This document shows, in pieces, positions 1 to 9,587 of a stretch of 64,000 nt of DNA (position 1 is the stretch's first letter; every line of letters begins with the position of its first letter). Under the pieces are notes generated by a model. The model did not search any database. It was not told the DNA's origin and worked only from the letters and a program-made list of their open reading frames with translations. This stretch comes from RGIG3013 sp045538935 (lineage in GTDB: Bacteria; Bacillota; Clostridia; Oscillospirales; Acutalibacteraceae), in NCBI GenBank assembly GCA_045538935.1, contig JAZQEI010000022.1, positions 186,001 through 250,000 on the forward strand, in the 5' to 3' direction. The translations under genes and the position numbers were made by a program.

Positions 1-30
1 GTTCATTCTTTATCCCCCTTAAAGTTAACA

Positions 31-2808
31 TTACTTAATAATCTTATAGGCAATCTTGCCTGTGTCGTAGAACTTAGACCAGTCGTTATGGTTCATATTT
101 ATTACTCTAAAGTCAAATATGATATCTTCACCAAACTCTGCTAAGCCAATAGAGTCACGTTCAACTGCAACGTCTATAGTGTAATGATCTTTAAATACAT
201 CAGACTTAACAGCAATTTTGCTAAAGTCGTAATCGGTATGCGGAGAAGCAAACAAAATATTTGCCGAAACTTCGTCTACCGAGCAACCCTTTGTTTGACC
301 CTTTTGGTCAACCGGCATTATGCAGAAGTGACGAACTGCATTTTTATCGTCCATATTTTTGTAAAGTCTAATCCAAACACCATCAGAGTCTATATTGTTG
401 CGACGTGTGTTTTTGTTACACACAACAGTATCATCATAAATATCAAAATGGAAGTATAGCTTAGCGTCGTCTGCCTCTATACGAGCATAAGCATTAAGTG
501 GTGCCGGCTTTGCAAGGCCAAATAGCTCGGGGCCCTTATAATCTACGCCCGCGCTCATGGTTAGGTTGTAGCCAGAAAGCATAAATTTTTGTTTATCTTT
601 TAGGCTATTGGCATCTACTGTTTTTGCATACTCAATATAAGCCATAGGAATTACTACGTCGTAATTTGTAGTGTTTTCGCCGTCGGTTACAGTTAAATTA
701 ATAACCGGCTCACACGGAACTGCACACCTTGTAAGCTTTAACGGAATTTCGGCTACCTTACCGTTTTCAACTTCTACGTTAAACTCGGTCTTTTCGAACG
801 CAAGTTCACCGTTATTAGATGCAACCTTTATATTATAGGTTTTTGTTCCTTGTGCATATGAAGAATAGCAAATTGTTAATTCGCTGCCCTCTTTAACCGC
901 CTCGTTAACTGTTTTTACATAAACAGGTGTGTAAACAGCTGCTATTTGGTAAACCGGGTGGGCATCTGTATTGGTGGACTTTGCATGGATTTTGTATTCA
1001 CCGCATGCAGCAACGTCGTCGCAAGTTACCAAGAGCTCGAGCTCCTTGTACTGACCCGCTTTTACAAATACATCTACCTTAGGTTTATTAACCTTAAACG
1101 GCTTTGGAGCGTCGATAACAATTGTATCGTTAAGGTCATCGTCAGAATAGTTATGTACTCTTAATTTATATGTTCTGGTTTCACCAGGCTTAAACTTAGA
1201 GGTTAAGAACGATTCACCGGCGGGCGGCCATGCATCGCAAAGGCCTAAAATAATCTTGCTAGGCATTGGACGCTCAATAACATCTCTTGTGTGGAATACT
1301 TGTTTGTCTACCAGCAACGGAACAATATCTTCGTTAAGATCACACACATATAAAGGACTTTCACCAATCTTAACTGTGCCGTTTGAAACATCAACCTCGT
1401 TACCCATAATGTCTTTTACAACGCTTGTTGCCGAAAGGTTATGAAGCTTATAGTCAAATAGCTCTTGTGCCTTGCCATCAGCCTCGGTATATTTACCATC
1501 TAATGATAAGTTCAACTCTTTAATTGAGCTTCTTGCATAGTAAACGGGGTGCCACAAAATACCAACCAACTTGCTTGTGTTGCGGTTACGGAAGACTTTA
1601 AAGTATGTGCCTTTTTCTTTTTCGTAATCGCCTATATAATCGCAGTGGTCAATTTGTCTTATAAGCTCGGTTAAGGCCATTGCTGCAGGCCACGGTGCCG
1701 GACCCTCTTTTTCAATAATGCCGAAGCCGTCGTACCACGGGCCGTTAAACCAAATTATTTTTGAAATACCTTGGGATAAGTACATAGCCCAGCTTCTTAC
1801 AAGGTAGTCTGCCTGACCCTCTAGAGTAGCCATTTCACCGGGAGAATAGCTTTCACACTTGGTTTGGTCGTACATTGCGGGATAACCTTGTTCTGTACAA
1901 CAAACCGGAACGTTTATGCCGTATTCATCCATAAGCTTGCCGAGGTCGTTAAGACGTGCTACCGACCAGTAACTGTCGGTGCCCTCTGGCGAGCCAGGGA
2001 AGGAATATGCGTGCATTGAAAGGCTTGTTATGTAATCGGCAAGGCCGTTATCAAACATAACCCTTAGCTTTTCAATATCTACACCCGGGCAGCCTGAGTT
2101 TGCATACCAGCCTTTAGGATCTGCTTCTAAACGGGCAAGGCCTGTAACCTTATGCCATTCGGTAAGCAGCATTAGGTTTCTTTCTTCCCAGTGCTCGTTA
2201 CCGTGTTCTTTATAAAAAGCTAAATCGCCGTAGCGCTTTTCGTATAGGTAAGCGGTGTTATCTTTATACTGTGCATAGCGAATAGTCTGACCCCAGAAGG
2301 TGCGGAAAGCATCTTTACCCTGGGCCTGAATGCAACTTTGCATACCGTATTTTTTAAGCAGATGCTCCTTACCTTGAACGCCCGCTCTTAAATAGCGGAT
2401 ACCCATTTTTGCAAATAGAGGATAGTGCCATTCGGGATATTCGTAGTTACAGCTTACACCGAAGCAAGAATCAGGTATTGCCGAACGCTCGTGAGCGGTA
2501 GTAAGGCCAAGACCTGTGGTCTTTTTTATGGTTTCGCCACTGCCAGATGTAATGTCAATATCTACAAAGTAATAGCCAAATTTTTTGCAAACAATATCAA
2601 ACGAGATTTCGCCGTTTTCGCCTGCATTTACGGCTATTTTGTCTTTAAACTCTTGGGTTTTTTCACCGTAATAGTTGGTGACTATACCATTTATGGTATA
2701 ATTTTCTGTTTTTTCGCCGTTGTTAGCAACCGAAAGGGTTACTTTTGGCTCTTCAGTATTTAGATAAACATAGCCACCTAACGGGTAAACAAATTTAATT
2801 TCTGTCAT
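31..2808 (-). CDS. Clan GH-A glycoside-hydrolase-like protein with C-terminal CBM9/DOMON-like domain
   Basis: A 925-residue protein with no signal peptide, so probably cytoplasmic. The N-terminal ~100 residues form a beta-sandwich. A TIM-barrel-like region follows, with an Asn-Glu pair near residue 205 (HGNEHWEE) and a second Glu near 306 (CCTEQGYP). These fit the acid/base and nucleophile of clan GH-A retaining glycosidases (GH39/GH5-like). Further beta-sandwich domains precede a C-terminal ~200 residues resembling CBM9/DOMON-like sugar-binding folds (LYFHFDIYDD). The reading frame extends 53 codons upstream. ATG at 2808 is chosen because AAGGAGAGGG sits just before it and a predicted promoter lies at 2950-2978. 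It is monocistronic and leftward. The exact family and substrate are not recognised; glycosidase activity is inferred from the Glu pair. Confidence 0.75.
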   Translation of the reverse strand: MTEIKFVYPLGGYVYLNTEEPKVTLSVANNGEKTENYTINGIVTNYYGEKTQEFKDKIAVNAGENGEISFDIVCKKFGYYFVDIDITSGSGETIKKTTGLGLTTAHERSAIPDSCFGVSCNYEYPEWHYPLFAKMGIRYLRAGVQGKEHLLKKYGMQSCIQAQGKDAFRTFWGQTIRYAQYKDNTAYLYEKRYGDLAFYKEHGNEHWEERNLMLLTEWHKVTGLARLEADPKGWYANSGCPGVDIEKLRVMFDNGLADYITSLSMHAYSFPGSPEGTDSYWSVARLNDLGKLMDEYGINVPVCCTEQGYPAMYDQTKCESYSPGEMATLEGQADYLVRSWAMYLSQGISKIIWFNGPWYDGFGIIEKEGPAPWPAAMALTELIRQIDHCDYIGDYEKEKGTYFKVFRNRNTSKLVGILWHPVYYARSSIKELNLSLDGKYTEADGKAQELFDYKLHNLSATSVVKDIMGNEVDVSNGTVKIGESPLYVCDLNEDIVPLLVDKQVFHTRDVIERPMPSKIILGLCDAWPPAGESFLTSKFKPGETRTYKLRVHNYSDDDLNDTIVIDAPKPFKVNKPKVDVFVKAGQYKELELLVTCDDVAACGEYKIHAKSTNTDAHPVYQIAAVYTPVYVKTVNEAVKEGSELTICYSSYAQGTKTYNIKVASNNGELAFEKTEFNVEVENGKVAEIPLKLTRCAVPCEPVINLTVTDGENTTNYDVVIPMAYIEYAKTVDANSLKDKQKFMLSGYNLTMSAGVDYKGPELFGLAKPAPLNAYARIEADDAKLYFHFDIYDDTVVCNKNTRRNNIDSDGVWIRLYKNMDDKNAVRHFCIMPVDQKGQTKGCSVDEVSANILFASPHTDYDFSKIAVKSDVFKDHYTIDVAVERDSIGLAEFGEDIIFDFRVINMNHNDWSKFYDTGKIAYKIIK

Positions 2809-2949
2809 AACTACCCTCTCCTTTTGTGCAAAATGGAAATATGTTTTGGGTAAATTTGCCAAAGCGTATGCGGTATTTTTGTGGCACTTGCACAAAAATT
2901 GTTTAAAATGCCCAACAAAACCGACATTCCACCCACTTTGTACTGTGAC

Positions 2950-2978
2950 ATTATACAACATACACAAATAAATTGCAA
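2950..2978 (-). promoter_or_regulatory. Sigma-A type promoter for the glycosidase-like gene
   Basis: On the minus strand TTGCAA is followed by a 17-base spacer and TATAAT. It lies about 140 bases before the ATG at 2808, so the longer upstream reading frame is probably untranslated. Confidence 0.6.
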
Positions 2979-3221
2979 GGGAAAAAAGTATAAAAAAGGT
3001 GTAAAAAAGTTATTTTTTGCATTTTGGGCGTCTATAAATTGTAGAGTTTTTAACGGTGCAAAAAACAAGATTCGACTAAAACCACAATATTTTTTGTATT
3101 AGGTTCTTCTTAACAACTATATATAGTTTATGTGCAAAAAGCATAACAAATAAAAAATTTTTTGTGCCAATTGAATATTTTATTAAAAAATTTTTTAGTC
3201 TTAAAAACTATAAGACATTAC
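2979..3221. other. AT-rich non-coding interval
   Basis: Very AT-rich spacer between the glycosidase-like promoter and the next terminator. I see no convincing reading frame, RNA or repeat, only runs of A and T. Confidence 0.4.
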
Positions 3222-3252
3222 AAAAAAGCCCGCCAAAATTGGCGGACTTTTT
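3222..3252 (-). terminator. Intrinsic terminator
   Basis: A GTCCGCC/GGCGGGC stem with loop AATTTT is followed on the minus strand by a T run. It ends the dut-side leftward transcript after the gene at 3281-3562. Confidence 0.8.
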
Positions 3253-3280
3253 GATAACATATTGTTTTTAAATTGTTTAA

Positions 3281-3562
3281 TTATTGTTTTAATGCGCGTT
3301 CAAGCCAAATAGCACCAATATCCATAGCCTCGTAAAGACCTGTTTTTTCACTTTGCTTTACCGGTTTTTGCTTTGCGCTAAGCTCAGGGTCAGATAAAAC
3401 CAGTTCTACCTTTACTTTGTCGGCAAGTTCAATGTCACCGCTTTTTTTGGTAGATAAAACCTCAAGCTTTATAACGTATTTTTCGGACATATCGCCATAA
3501 TAAATGGTGTTACCATTGCGAACTAAGGGTTTACCCTTATACTCTAAAAATTTTTCTGACAT
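3281..3562 (-). CDS. Conserved small protein of unknown function
   Basis: 93 residues, soluble, predicted mostly beta with a helical C-terminus and no Cys motif. ATG follows TAGGGGG. It begins 15 bases after the stop of the 85-residue gene and shares its promoter at 3866-3894. I do not recognise the family. The stable pairing behind dut is the only functional hint. Confidence 0.7.
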   Translation of the reverse strand: MSEKFLEYKGKPLVRNGNTIYYGDMSEKYVIKLEVLSTKKSGDIELADKVKVELVLSDPELSAKQKPVKQSEKTGLYEAMDIGAIWLERALKQ

Positions 3563-3577
3563 AAAAAATCCCCCCTA

Positions 3578-3835
3578 TTAGTTCTCTTCGGGAACTTCTT
3601 TGTAAAGATTAAAGCGGAAAAGCAAACTTTCGTCCTCTGGGTTTTGGCATTTTATTGTTACCTCAGATATAGCTGCACCCTTTAGGATATTTGCAATGCC
3701 TATAATCTGGCAAAGCTTAGATTTTAAATTTAAAACATCACCTTCATCGGTTTCTATTAAAACATCGCCCTTGCAAGCATCTAGTGTTTTAATGAAATCG
3801 GCAATATCAATATTATGAAGCTGTAATTTAGCCAT
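3578..3835 (-). CDS. Small soluble protein of unknown function
   Basis: 85 residues, acidic, with no membrane segment. The pattern suggests a small alpha/beta fold (VLIETDEGDVLNLKSKL). AAGGAG lies before the ATG, and a perfect sigma-A promoter sits between it and dut. It probably forms a bicistron with the 93-residue gene downstream. No family is recognised. Confidence 0.72.
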   Translation of the reverse strand: MAKLQLHNIDIADFIKTLDACKGDVLIETDEGDVLNLKSKLCQIIGIANILKGAAISEVTIKCQNPEDESLLFRFNLYKEVPEEN

Positions 3836-3865
3836 ATTTATTTCTCCTTTTTGTGTTGTTGTTTT

Positions 3866-3894
3866 ATTATACGAGAATTAACTCTTTATGTCAA
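3866..3894 (-). promoter_or_regulatory. Consensus sigma-A promoter
   Basis: Minus strand TTGACA, 17 bases, TATAAT: a perfect match to consensus. It abuts the dut stop codon, so the two small genes downstream can be strongly expressed independently of the glycosyltransferase-dut pair. Confidence 0.8.
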
Positions 3895-4338
3895 TTATAT
3901 TTTACCCGTTGAGCCAAAGCCGCCGCTCCCGCGTGATGTATCGGTTAGCTCGTTAGACTCTAAGAAGTCTACCGACAAATAAGGTGTTATAACCAACTGG
4001 GCTATGCGCTCGTTGGGTTCTACAGTCTGCTCTGTGTCAGAATGGTTTAAAAGCGCAACACAAACCTCGCCCCTATAATCAGAATCTATAACACCAACCT
4101 TGTTTGCCGGAGCAAGACCGCGTTTACAAGCAGACGAGCTTCTGGCATATATTAGCCCAACATATCCCTCGGGAATTTCCAGCGCAAGTCCCGTTTTAAT
4201 AAAAACGGTTTGACCCGGTTTTATAACAATATTTTCACTTATATTTGCGCAAAGGTCGGCACCCGCGGCCGAAAGAGAGCCATATTTTGGCAAAACTGCC
4301 GTTTGGGTTAGTTTTTTTACTTTAACAGTAGGTTTCAT
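3895..4338 (-). CDS. dut: dUTP diphosphatase
   Basis: Hydrolyses dUTP to dUMP and pyrophosphate, keeping uracil out of DNA and supplying dTMP synthesis. All five motifs of trimeric dUTPases are visible in order: AGADLCA, ARSSSACKRGL, GVIDSDYRGEV, NERIAQLVI and the glycine-rich RGSGGFGSTG tail, which closes over the neighbour's active site. At 147 residues it is the normal size. The frame opens at 4374, but ATG 4338 has AGGTGA upstream and begins the typical KPTVKV strand. It starts 10 bases after the glycosyltransferase stop, so the two are probably co-transcribed. Confidence 0.95.
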   Translation of the reverse strand: MKPTVKVKKLTQTAVLPKYGSLSAAGADLCANISENIVIKPGQTVFIKTGLALEIPEGYVGLIYARSSSACKRGLAPANKVGVIDSDYRGEVCVALLNHSDTEQTVEPNERIAQLVITPYLSVDFLESNELTDTSRGSGGFGSTGKI

Positions 4339-4348
4339 AAAATCACCT

Positions 4349-5305
4349 TTAGTTTTTTTCTTCGGTAGTTTCACTAATTATATATTTTGGACGAGCTTTG
4401 GTTTCTAGATAAATTTTTCCTATATATTCGCCTATTACGCCAATGCTTAGTATTTGTATGCCGCCAAAGAAACTGATTATAGCAACGGTAGACGCCCAAC
4501 CCGCTACAGCGAATTTAGTAAAGTAGCAAATAATAGACCACACTATAAGCGCTAACGATAAAAGAGTTACAAGCACACCCAAAGCCGTTACAAGTCTAAT
4601 AGGCTTTATGGACAAGCTCGTTATGCCGTCTATTGCCAGCGATAACATTTTCTTTAACGGATAATGGCTTTTGCCTGCAATTCGCTCGTTTCTCTCGTAA
4701 TAAACGCCGGTGCTTTTAAAACCAACCATTGGCACCATTCCGCGCAAATAAATATTAACCTCTTTAAACTGACTTAAAGCATCTAACGCCCTTTTTGATA
4801 AAAGTCGGTAGTCGGCATGATTATAAACCGTTTCGGCGCCAAAGGCATTTAAAAGCTTATAAAAGCCTTGTGCTGTATGACGTTTAAAAAATGTATCGGT
4901 CTTGCGAGAACTTCTAATGCCGTAAACAACCTCACACCCGTTTAGATACTCGCGCACCATTTGCTCGGTAGCGGTAATATCGTCTTGGCCGTCGCAGTCT
5001 ATGCTAATGGTAATGTCGCACTTATCTTTAGCATACATAAGGCCTGCCAAGAGAGCGTTTTGATGGCCGCGGTTGCGACTTAAAGATATTCCTTTAAATG
5101 CATCATTATCGGCAGAAAGTTGCGAAATAATATCCCAAGTTTTATCTTTAGAGCCGTCGTTTACAAATAAAATTTTGCTATGTTTATTTATTAAATCTTT
5201 TTCTATTAAATCATTTATCTGATTTAAAAACAGTTTCGACGTAACGGGCAAAACCTCTTGCTCATTGTAGCACGGTATTACCAGATACAGTACGGGCTTT
5301 TGCAC
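4349..5305 (-). CDS. GT2 membrane glycosyltransferase, GtrB/DPM1-like
   Basis: 318 residues. The N-terminal GT-A domain has YNEQEVLP, VNDGSKDKTW and SIDCDGQDD (metal-binding Asp cluster). Two hydrophobic helices lie near the C-terminus (residues ~230-290). This is the architecture of GtrB/CsbB-type enzymes, which move a sugar from a nucleotide sugar to undecaprenyl phosphate for glycosylating wall polymers or glycolipids. The start is GTG with TAAGGAGG 7 bases upstream; the nearby ATG runs straight into TAG. It is followed closely by dut. The sugar donor cannot be read from the sequence. Confidence 0.9.
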   Translation of the reverse strand: MQKPVLYLVIPCYNEQEVLPVTSKLFLNQINDLIEKDLINKHSKILFVNDGSKDKTWDIISQLSADNDAFKGISLSRNRGHQNALLAGLMYAKDKCDITISIDCDGQDDITATEQMVREYLNGCEVVYGIRSSRKTDTFFKRHTAQGFYKLLNAFGAETVYNHADYRLLSKRALDALSQFKEVNIYLRGMVPMVGFKSTGVYYERNERIAGKSHYPLKKMLSLAIDGITSLSIKPIRLVTALGVLVTLLSLALIVWSIICYFTKFAVAGWASTVAIISFFGGIQILSIGVIGEYIGKIYLETKARPKYIISETTEEKN

Positions 5306-5404
5306 CTACATTCCTCCTTAAATATACATATAAATATTATACACCTATTTGGTAAATTTAACAAGTAGTAAGCAGAAAAATTACGGCGATTTAATCACCT
5401 AAAC

Positions 5405-5441
5405 AAAAAGCGGCACCAAGAAAACTCTTAGTGCTGCTTTT
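5405..5441 (-). terminator. Intrinsic terminator
   Basis: A stem of AAAAGCGGCAC against GTGCTGCTTTT (one G-T pair) is followed by T-rich sequence on the minus strand. It ends the acetylation pair. Confidence 0.7.
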
Positions 5442-5450
5442 AAACTGTCG

Positions 5451-6551
5451 TTATTTTAACTTAAAGGTTCTAAGACGATCGATATACCGCTCTACCACCT
5501 GCAAAACAACCACATCAGGTTTGCAGTCTTCAATTACAGACGGATAGTAAGATGTTATGTGTACATAATTCGTGTTATTAAACTGCGTGTTTAAAAACGG
5601 CTGCAATGCGGTGGCAAAAGAATCTCTTACAACCAAAACACTTCTTGGATCGGCGTTTTTGGTTGAATATTGATCGATCTTTTCGTGCGAATTATCAAAC
5701 GCAACACTGTTTGTTGAATAATTATTAACGGTGTATTCTACATGGTAGTTAAACATATCGGGCAAGCCCGTCATATCGGAAAGGTCGCCCGCTCCGCCTT
5801 GCTTAGATGTTATATTAAGTTCGTTAAAGCTCGGAGATTGAATATCAAGCGCATTTAAAAGTTCTTTAGCACCAATGTATCCGCCCAAACTATTCCAATG
5901 GGTATCCAGTTTATAATAAAAGTCGTACTGCGGGTATTGTTTTATTGCATTTAAAATTTCATTTTTGGGATAAACAATATTTATATCGGTATTTTGTTTT
6001 ATATAATCTACAACCTGATCGGCCATGGTCGACTCAATCTTCGCATTGTAAGATTGCGGCAAATAATCTTGACCGTATATGCTCTCTTTATTTGGCGCCA
6101 CCAAAACAACCAGTTTTATATTTTGCTCGGCCAAAATTTGTCTGGCCAACAACAAGTTTTCGGCGGTTTGCTTTAAGTCCTCTTCGCTCATTTTAAGGCC
6201 TGTGCATTGGGCTATTGGCTGACTGTCTTCTATAGGCGGATTGTAAAATAGCCAACCTTCTTTGCCCACAATAACCCTGTCTACTGGCGATTGCCCAAAC
6301 AACTTAAAATCTATAAGACCGTTTGCCCGTATAAGCTGCGAACGAAAAGGAAGATTGTCGTTATAGTAGTTTTCATACTCTTTTGGAAATTTCTCTATGG
6401 TATCTATCGTTAAATCGGGTTTTTGAGCCATTTTGCGTTTTTCAAAATTCTCTTGATCTATTTTAGACTCAAAAACACCAAATATAAGAGTAGGCAACAA
6501 AAAAAGAACAAAAAACAGGCAAATATACATTATACAAATATGTTTTTTCAT
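5451..6551 (-). CDS. AlgJ/AlgX-type SGNH-like O-acetylation protein
   Basis: 366 residues with one N-terminal signal anchor (residues ~5-27), so the rest faces outside the membrane. A DTHWN motif near residue 218 matches the DHxW-type catalytic block of AlgJ/AlgX proteins, which transfer acetyl groups to exported polysaccharides using acetyl passed through an MBOAT partner. That partner is the adjacent upstream gene, 17 bases away. GAGAGGAG lies before the ATG. Substrate inferred: a wall or capsular glycan. The assignment rests on the motif plus the partner. Confidence 0.85.
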   Translation of the reverse strand: MKKHICIMYICLFFVLFLLPTLIFGVFESKIDQENFEKRKMAQKPDLTIDTIEKFPKEYENYYNDNLPFRSQLIRANGLIDFKLFGQSPVDRVIVGKEGWLFYNPPIEDSQPIAQCTGLKMSEEDLKQTAENLLLARQILAEQNIKLVVLVAPNKESIYGQDYLPQSYNAKIESTMADQVVDYIKQNTDINIVYPKNEILNAIKQYPQYDFYYKLDTHWNSLGGYIGAKELLNALDIQSPSFNELNITSKQGGAGDLSDMTGLPDMFNYHVEYTVNNYSTNSVAFDNSHEKIDQYSTKNADPRSVLVVRDSFATALQPFLNTQFNNTNYVHITSYYPSVIEDCKPDVVVLQVVERYIDRLRTFKLK

Positions 6552-6568
6552 TTTTGTTTCTCCTCTCT

Positions 6569-7972
6569 TTAAAATCTGAAATAAATAAACGGATTATATG
6601 CATTAGACGCCAGTAATAAAATACAGTAAACAGCCACAACCGCCAAGAATACAATCTCAGGGATGCTGTTTTTCCATTTATTCGATATTTGTTTAAATTT
6701 ATCACAAACAACCTTTATAAGTCCGCATCCTAATATTGCAACACCTAGGGTAACCCACGTGCGCGGTGCCATAATACCAGCGGATATAAACATCGCTTGA
6801 CCAACGCTTTGCCACGGGGTTAACATTCTCAGAATGTATTGCATAGCGTCAGTAAGATTTTCGGCTCGGAATATAACCCACCCGAAAACAAATACTACCA
6901 CGCAGTAAACATGGCTGAAAATTTTATGCTTTGACAAAAACTTTTTAAAGCCCAAGCGCTCTATTATTTGGAAAAAGCCTTGATATAGTCCCCAGACTAT
7001 AAAGTTCCAACTCGCACCGTGCCACATGCCCGTTAAGAAAAACACTATTATAAGGTTTATGTATGTGCGTGCTTTGCCTTTACGGTTACCACCAAGGGGT
7101 ATATATACATATTCTCTAAACCACGTTCCCAAAGAAATATGCCAACGCTGCCAAAACTCTTGTATGCTTTTGGAAAGATACGGATAATTAAAGTTTTCTA
7201 AAAAGTCGAAACCGAAAATCCAACCTAAGCCTATAGCCATATCTGAATAACCCGAGAAATCATAATAAATTTGGAAAGTGTAGCAAAGAGCACCTATCCA
7301 AGCAGTAGCAAATGAAATTGAGGACAACTGCAAATCAAAAACTGCATCTGCCGCTTGTGCAAGACAGTTAGATATTATAACCTTTTTTCCTAAACCATAA
7401 ACAAACCTGCGCACACCGAGCGAAAACTTTTCAACATCTACCGTACGCTCTTGAAGTTGACGGTCTATATCGCTATACCTAACAATCGGGCCTGCTATAA
7501 GTTGCGGAAAAAATGATATGTAAAGTGCCAGATTAAATAAATTTTTTTGCAGCTTACACTCTTTGCGATACAAATCAATTACGTAAGACATTGCCTGAAA
7601 TGTAAAAAACGATATTCCAATAGGTAGCGCTATGTTTTTTACCGGCAAAACCTGCCCCGAGAATATAGCATTTACATTGTTTGCCAAAAAATTATAATAT
7701 TTGAAGTAGCCCAACAAGGCCAAGTTTAACGCTATACAAAGCACCAGTACGGCTTTTTTGTGTTTTTGACTCTTTTCAATTAGAAGCCCGAAAGTCCAGT
7801 TTAAAAAAATCGACAAAAGCATCAGCAAAACATACTTAGGCTCGCCCCATGCATAAAAAATCAAACTGGCAATAAGCAAAAAGAAATTACGGTATTCTTT
7901 TTTCAATAAAAAGTTGCCTATAACAACAATAGGCAAAAATACCCAAACAAACAGCATTGAACTGAATAGCAT
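6569..7972 (-). CDS. MBOAT family membrane O-acyltransferase
   Basis: 467 residues and about ten membrane helices. It carries the MBOAT signatures FWQRWHISLGTWFREYVYIP and GMWHGASWNFIVWG, the latter with the active-site His. Similar to AlgI/PatA/DltB, which move acyl groups across the membrane. The frame opens at 8002, but ATG 7972 has AAGGGAG upstream and starts directly at the first helix. It is the first gene of a two-gene operon with the AlgJ-like protein, a usual pairing for extracellular polymer acetylation. Confidence 0.92.
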   Translation of the reverse strand: MLFSSMLFVWVFLPIVVIGNFLLKKEYRNFFLLIASLIFYAWGEPKYVLLMLLSIFLNWTFGLLIEKSQKHKKAVLVLCIALNLALLGYFKYYNFLANNVNAIFSGQVLPVKNIALPIGISFFTFQAMSYVIDLYRKECKLQKNLFNLALYISFFPQLIAGPIVRYSDIDRQLQERTVDVEKFSLGVRRFVYGLGKKVIISNCLAQAADAVFDLQLSSISFATAWIGALCYTFQIYYDFSGYSDMAIGLGWIFGFDFLENFNYPYLSKSIQEFWQRWHISLGTWFREYVYIPLGGNRKGKARTYINLIIVFFLTGMWHGASWNFIVWGLYQGFFQIIERLGFKKFLSKHKIFSHVYCVVVFVFGWVIFRAENLTDAMQYILRMLTPWQSVGQAMFISAGIMAPRTWVTLGVAILGCGLIKVVCDKFKQISNKWKNSIPEIVFLAVVAVYCILLLASNAYNPFIYFRF

Positions 7973-8177
7973 ATATTTTTCTCCCTTTATATTAAACCGC
8001 AAAAATAAAAAAAGTCATAAACAATCATATTTTTACACTTGTAAAATCGCAATTATTATATCATACCGACACACTATATGCAATAAATTTTCTCGTGTTT
8101 TTCTGCAAAAAGCAGCACTGCTCTTTTACAAAAACACACACTGTTTTTGCAAATTTAACAAGTATCTAAAATGGCAC

Positions 8178-8210
8178 AAAAAAGCCTTAAGTAACACTTA
8201 AGGCTTTTTT
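8178..8210 (-). terminator. Intrinsic terminator (bidirectional)
   Basis: Perfect stem AAAAAAGCCTTAAGT with loop AAC, flanked by T runs on both strands. It ends the oxidoreductase transcript. Confidence 0.88.
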
Positions 8211-8230
8211 TGTATTTTGTTTAACAGTTT

Positions 8231-9472
8231 TTACTCTATATCAATGGGCATACCGCCGTTTAGACGTGATTCCTCAGCAGCAAATGCCATAAAGTGACTT
8301 TCTAGTGATTCGGCAATTTGGTAAGACGGAGCTTCGTTATTGTATACTGCATCTACTAAATTTCGAAGCATTACAATATCACCGCCGCCGTGACCGCTAA
8401 AGTCGTCGGTAAGCTTGGTAACATCTATATGGCGCTCCTCCTTGCCAAATGGGTAAACGTGAATAATGTTTTCTTTAAAGTCGGCTCTGATTTCACCCTT
8501 AGTACCCATTACAAAGACACCGCGTTCACCGGTATTTGTAAATGCGGTCATGGTAAAGTTTGCGGTTACACCGCCTTCAAAGAGCATATTAACAACTTGT
8601 TGGTCAACAACATCATTATCGCAACGGTAAACACAACGGCCGTACGGACCTTCATCAATGGCTTTTTTAACATTTTCTTTGGTAGGGTCAGCGGCAAGAA
8701 TATTTGCAGGCCACCAAGTGCTATCTTCATGTACAAGCGGAAGATAAAGGTCGTAAGCATTGTAAAGGCAGTCTTTTACAGGGCAGTCTTTACAACGTGC
8801 AGTGCTACCTTTAGGCGCATTTTCTTCTTTGAAATGATAAAGCGAGCCAAACGAAGACACAGTTTTACACTTTTTGCCCATAAGGAAGCGGATAATATCC
8901 ATATCGTGACACGATTTTGCTAAAATCATAGGTGCAGAAGTTGCCTTGTTGCGCCAATTTCCACGAACAAAAGAGTGTGCTTGGTGCCAGTACATAACAC
9001 GCTCAATAGCGCTGAGCGTTACTACCTCACCAATCTCACCGGAATCTATAATACGCTTAACCTCTGAATAAAGCGGAGTGTAGCGGAGCACGTGGCAAAC
9101 AACCACTAAAGAGTTGCTCTTATTTGCGGCATCACGCACAATACGGCAGTCTTCTGGTGTGGTGGCTATGGGTTTTTCGAGCAAAAGATGGTAGCCTTTT
9201 TCTAAGGCTGCAACCGCCTGAGATACATGACATTCATCGGGCGTGCAAATGCACAAAATATCGGCAAGCTTGGGCTGTTTTAAAAGTTCCTCTGCCGATG
9301 TGTAGCAATTCTCCTTGTCAATGCCGAATTCCTTTGCCGATTCTTCTAATGCATCGGGCTTAATGTCTGCAATAGCAGCTATGTAAGCATTGTCGATTCT
9401 CTGTAACATTCTTCCGTATGTGTTGCGGCCTCTGCCACCCATACCAACAATAGCAACCGATACTTTTTTCAT
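8231..9472 (-). CDS. Gfo/Idh/MocA family NAD(P)-dependent oxidoreductase
   Basis: 413 residues. The N-terminal Rossmann domain starts with VAIVGMGGRGRNTYG. EKPIATTPED at about residue 99 is the family's EKP motif, whose Lys contributes to catalysis. The C-terminal alpha/beta domain binds the substrate. A cluster of Cys (CKDCPVKDC near 228-240) is found in a subset of these dehydrogenases and may bind a metal. Strong RBS AAGGAAGG. It is monocistronic with its own terminator. Probable role: oxidation of a sugar, inositol or amino-sugar derivative; the substrate is unknown. Confidence 0.92.
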   Translation of the reverse strand: MKKVSVAIVGMGGRGRNTYGRMLQRIDNAYIAAIADIKPDALEESAKEFGIDKENCYTSAEELLKQPKLADILCICTPDECHVSQAVAALEKGYHLLLEKPIATTPEDCRIVRDAANKSNSLVVVCHVLRYTPLYSEVKRIIDSGEIGEVVTLSAIERVMYWHQAHSFVRGNWRNKATSAPMILAKSCHDMDIIRFLMGKKCKTVSSFGSLYHFKEENAPKGSTARCKDCPVKDCLYNAYDLYLPLVHEDSTWWPANILAADPTKENVKKAIDEGPYGRCVYRCDNDVVDQQVVNMLFEGGVTANFTMTAFTNTGERGVFVMGTKGEIRADFKENIIHVYPFGKEERHIDVTKLTDDFSGHGGGDIVMLRNLVDAVYNNEAPSYQIAESLESHFMAFAAEESRLNGGMPIDIE

Positions 9473-9558
9473 AAAATTACCTTCCTTTTTTAAGAAGTTT
9501 TTTCAACAACATTTTGCCACACAAGAAAATAAATGTCAACCATAGTTTACATAAAAAT

Positions 9559-9587
9559 AAAAAGGACGGCTTAACGACGTCCTTTTT
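9559..9587 (-). terminator. Intrinsic terminator
   Basis: AAAGGAC/GTCCTTT stem with T run on the minus strand, abutting the stop of the small XRE gene. Confidence 0.75.

Noticed and set aside
8566..8923. Overlapping frames opposite the oxidoreductase (plus strand, 177 aa)
   Set aside because: No ribosome site, biased composition, and the minus-strand Gfo/Idh/MocA motifs account for the region.
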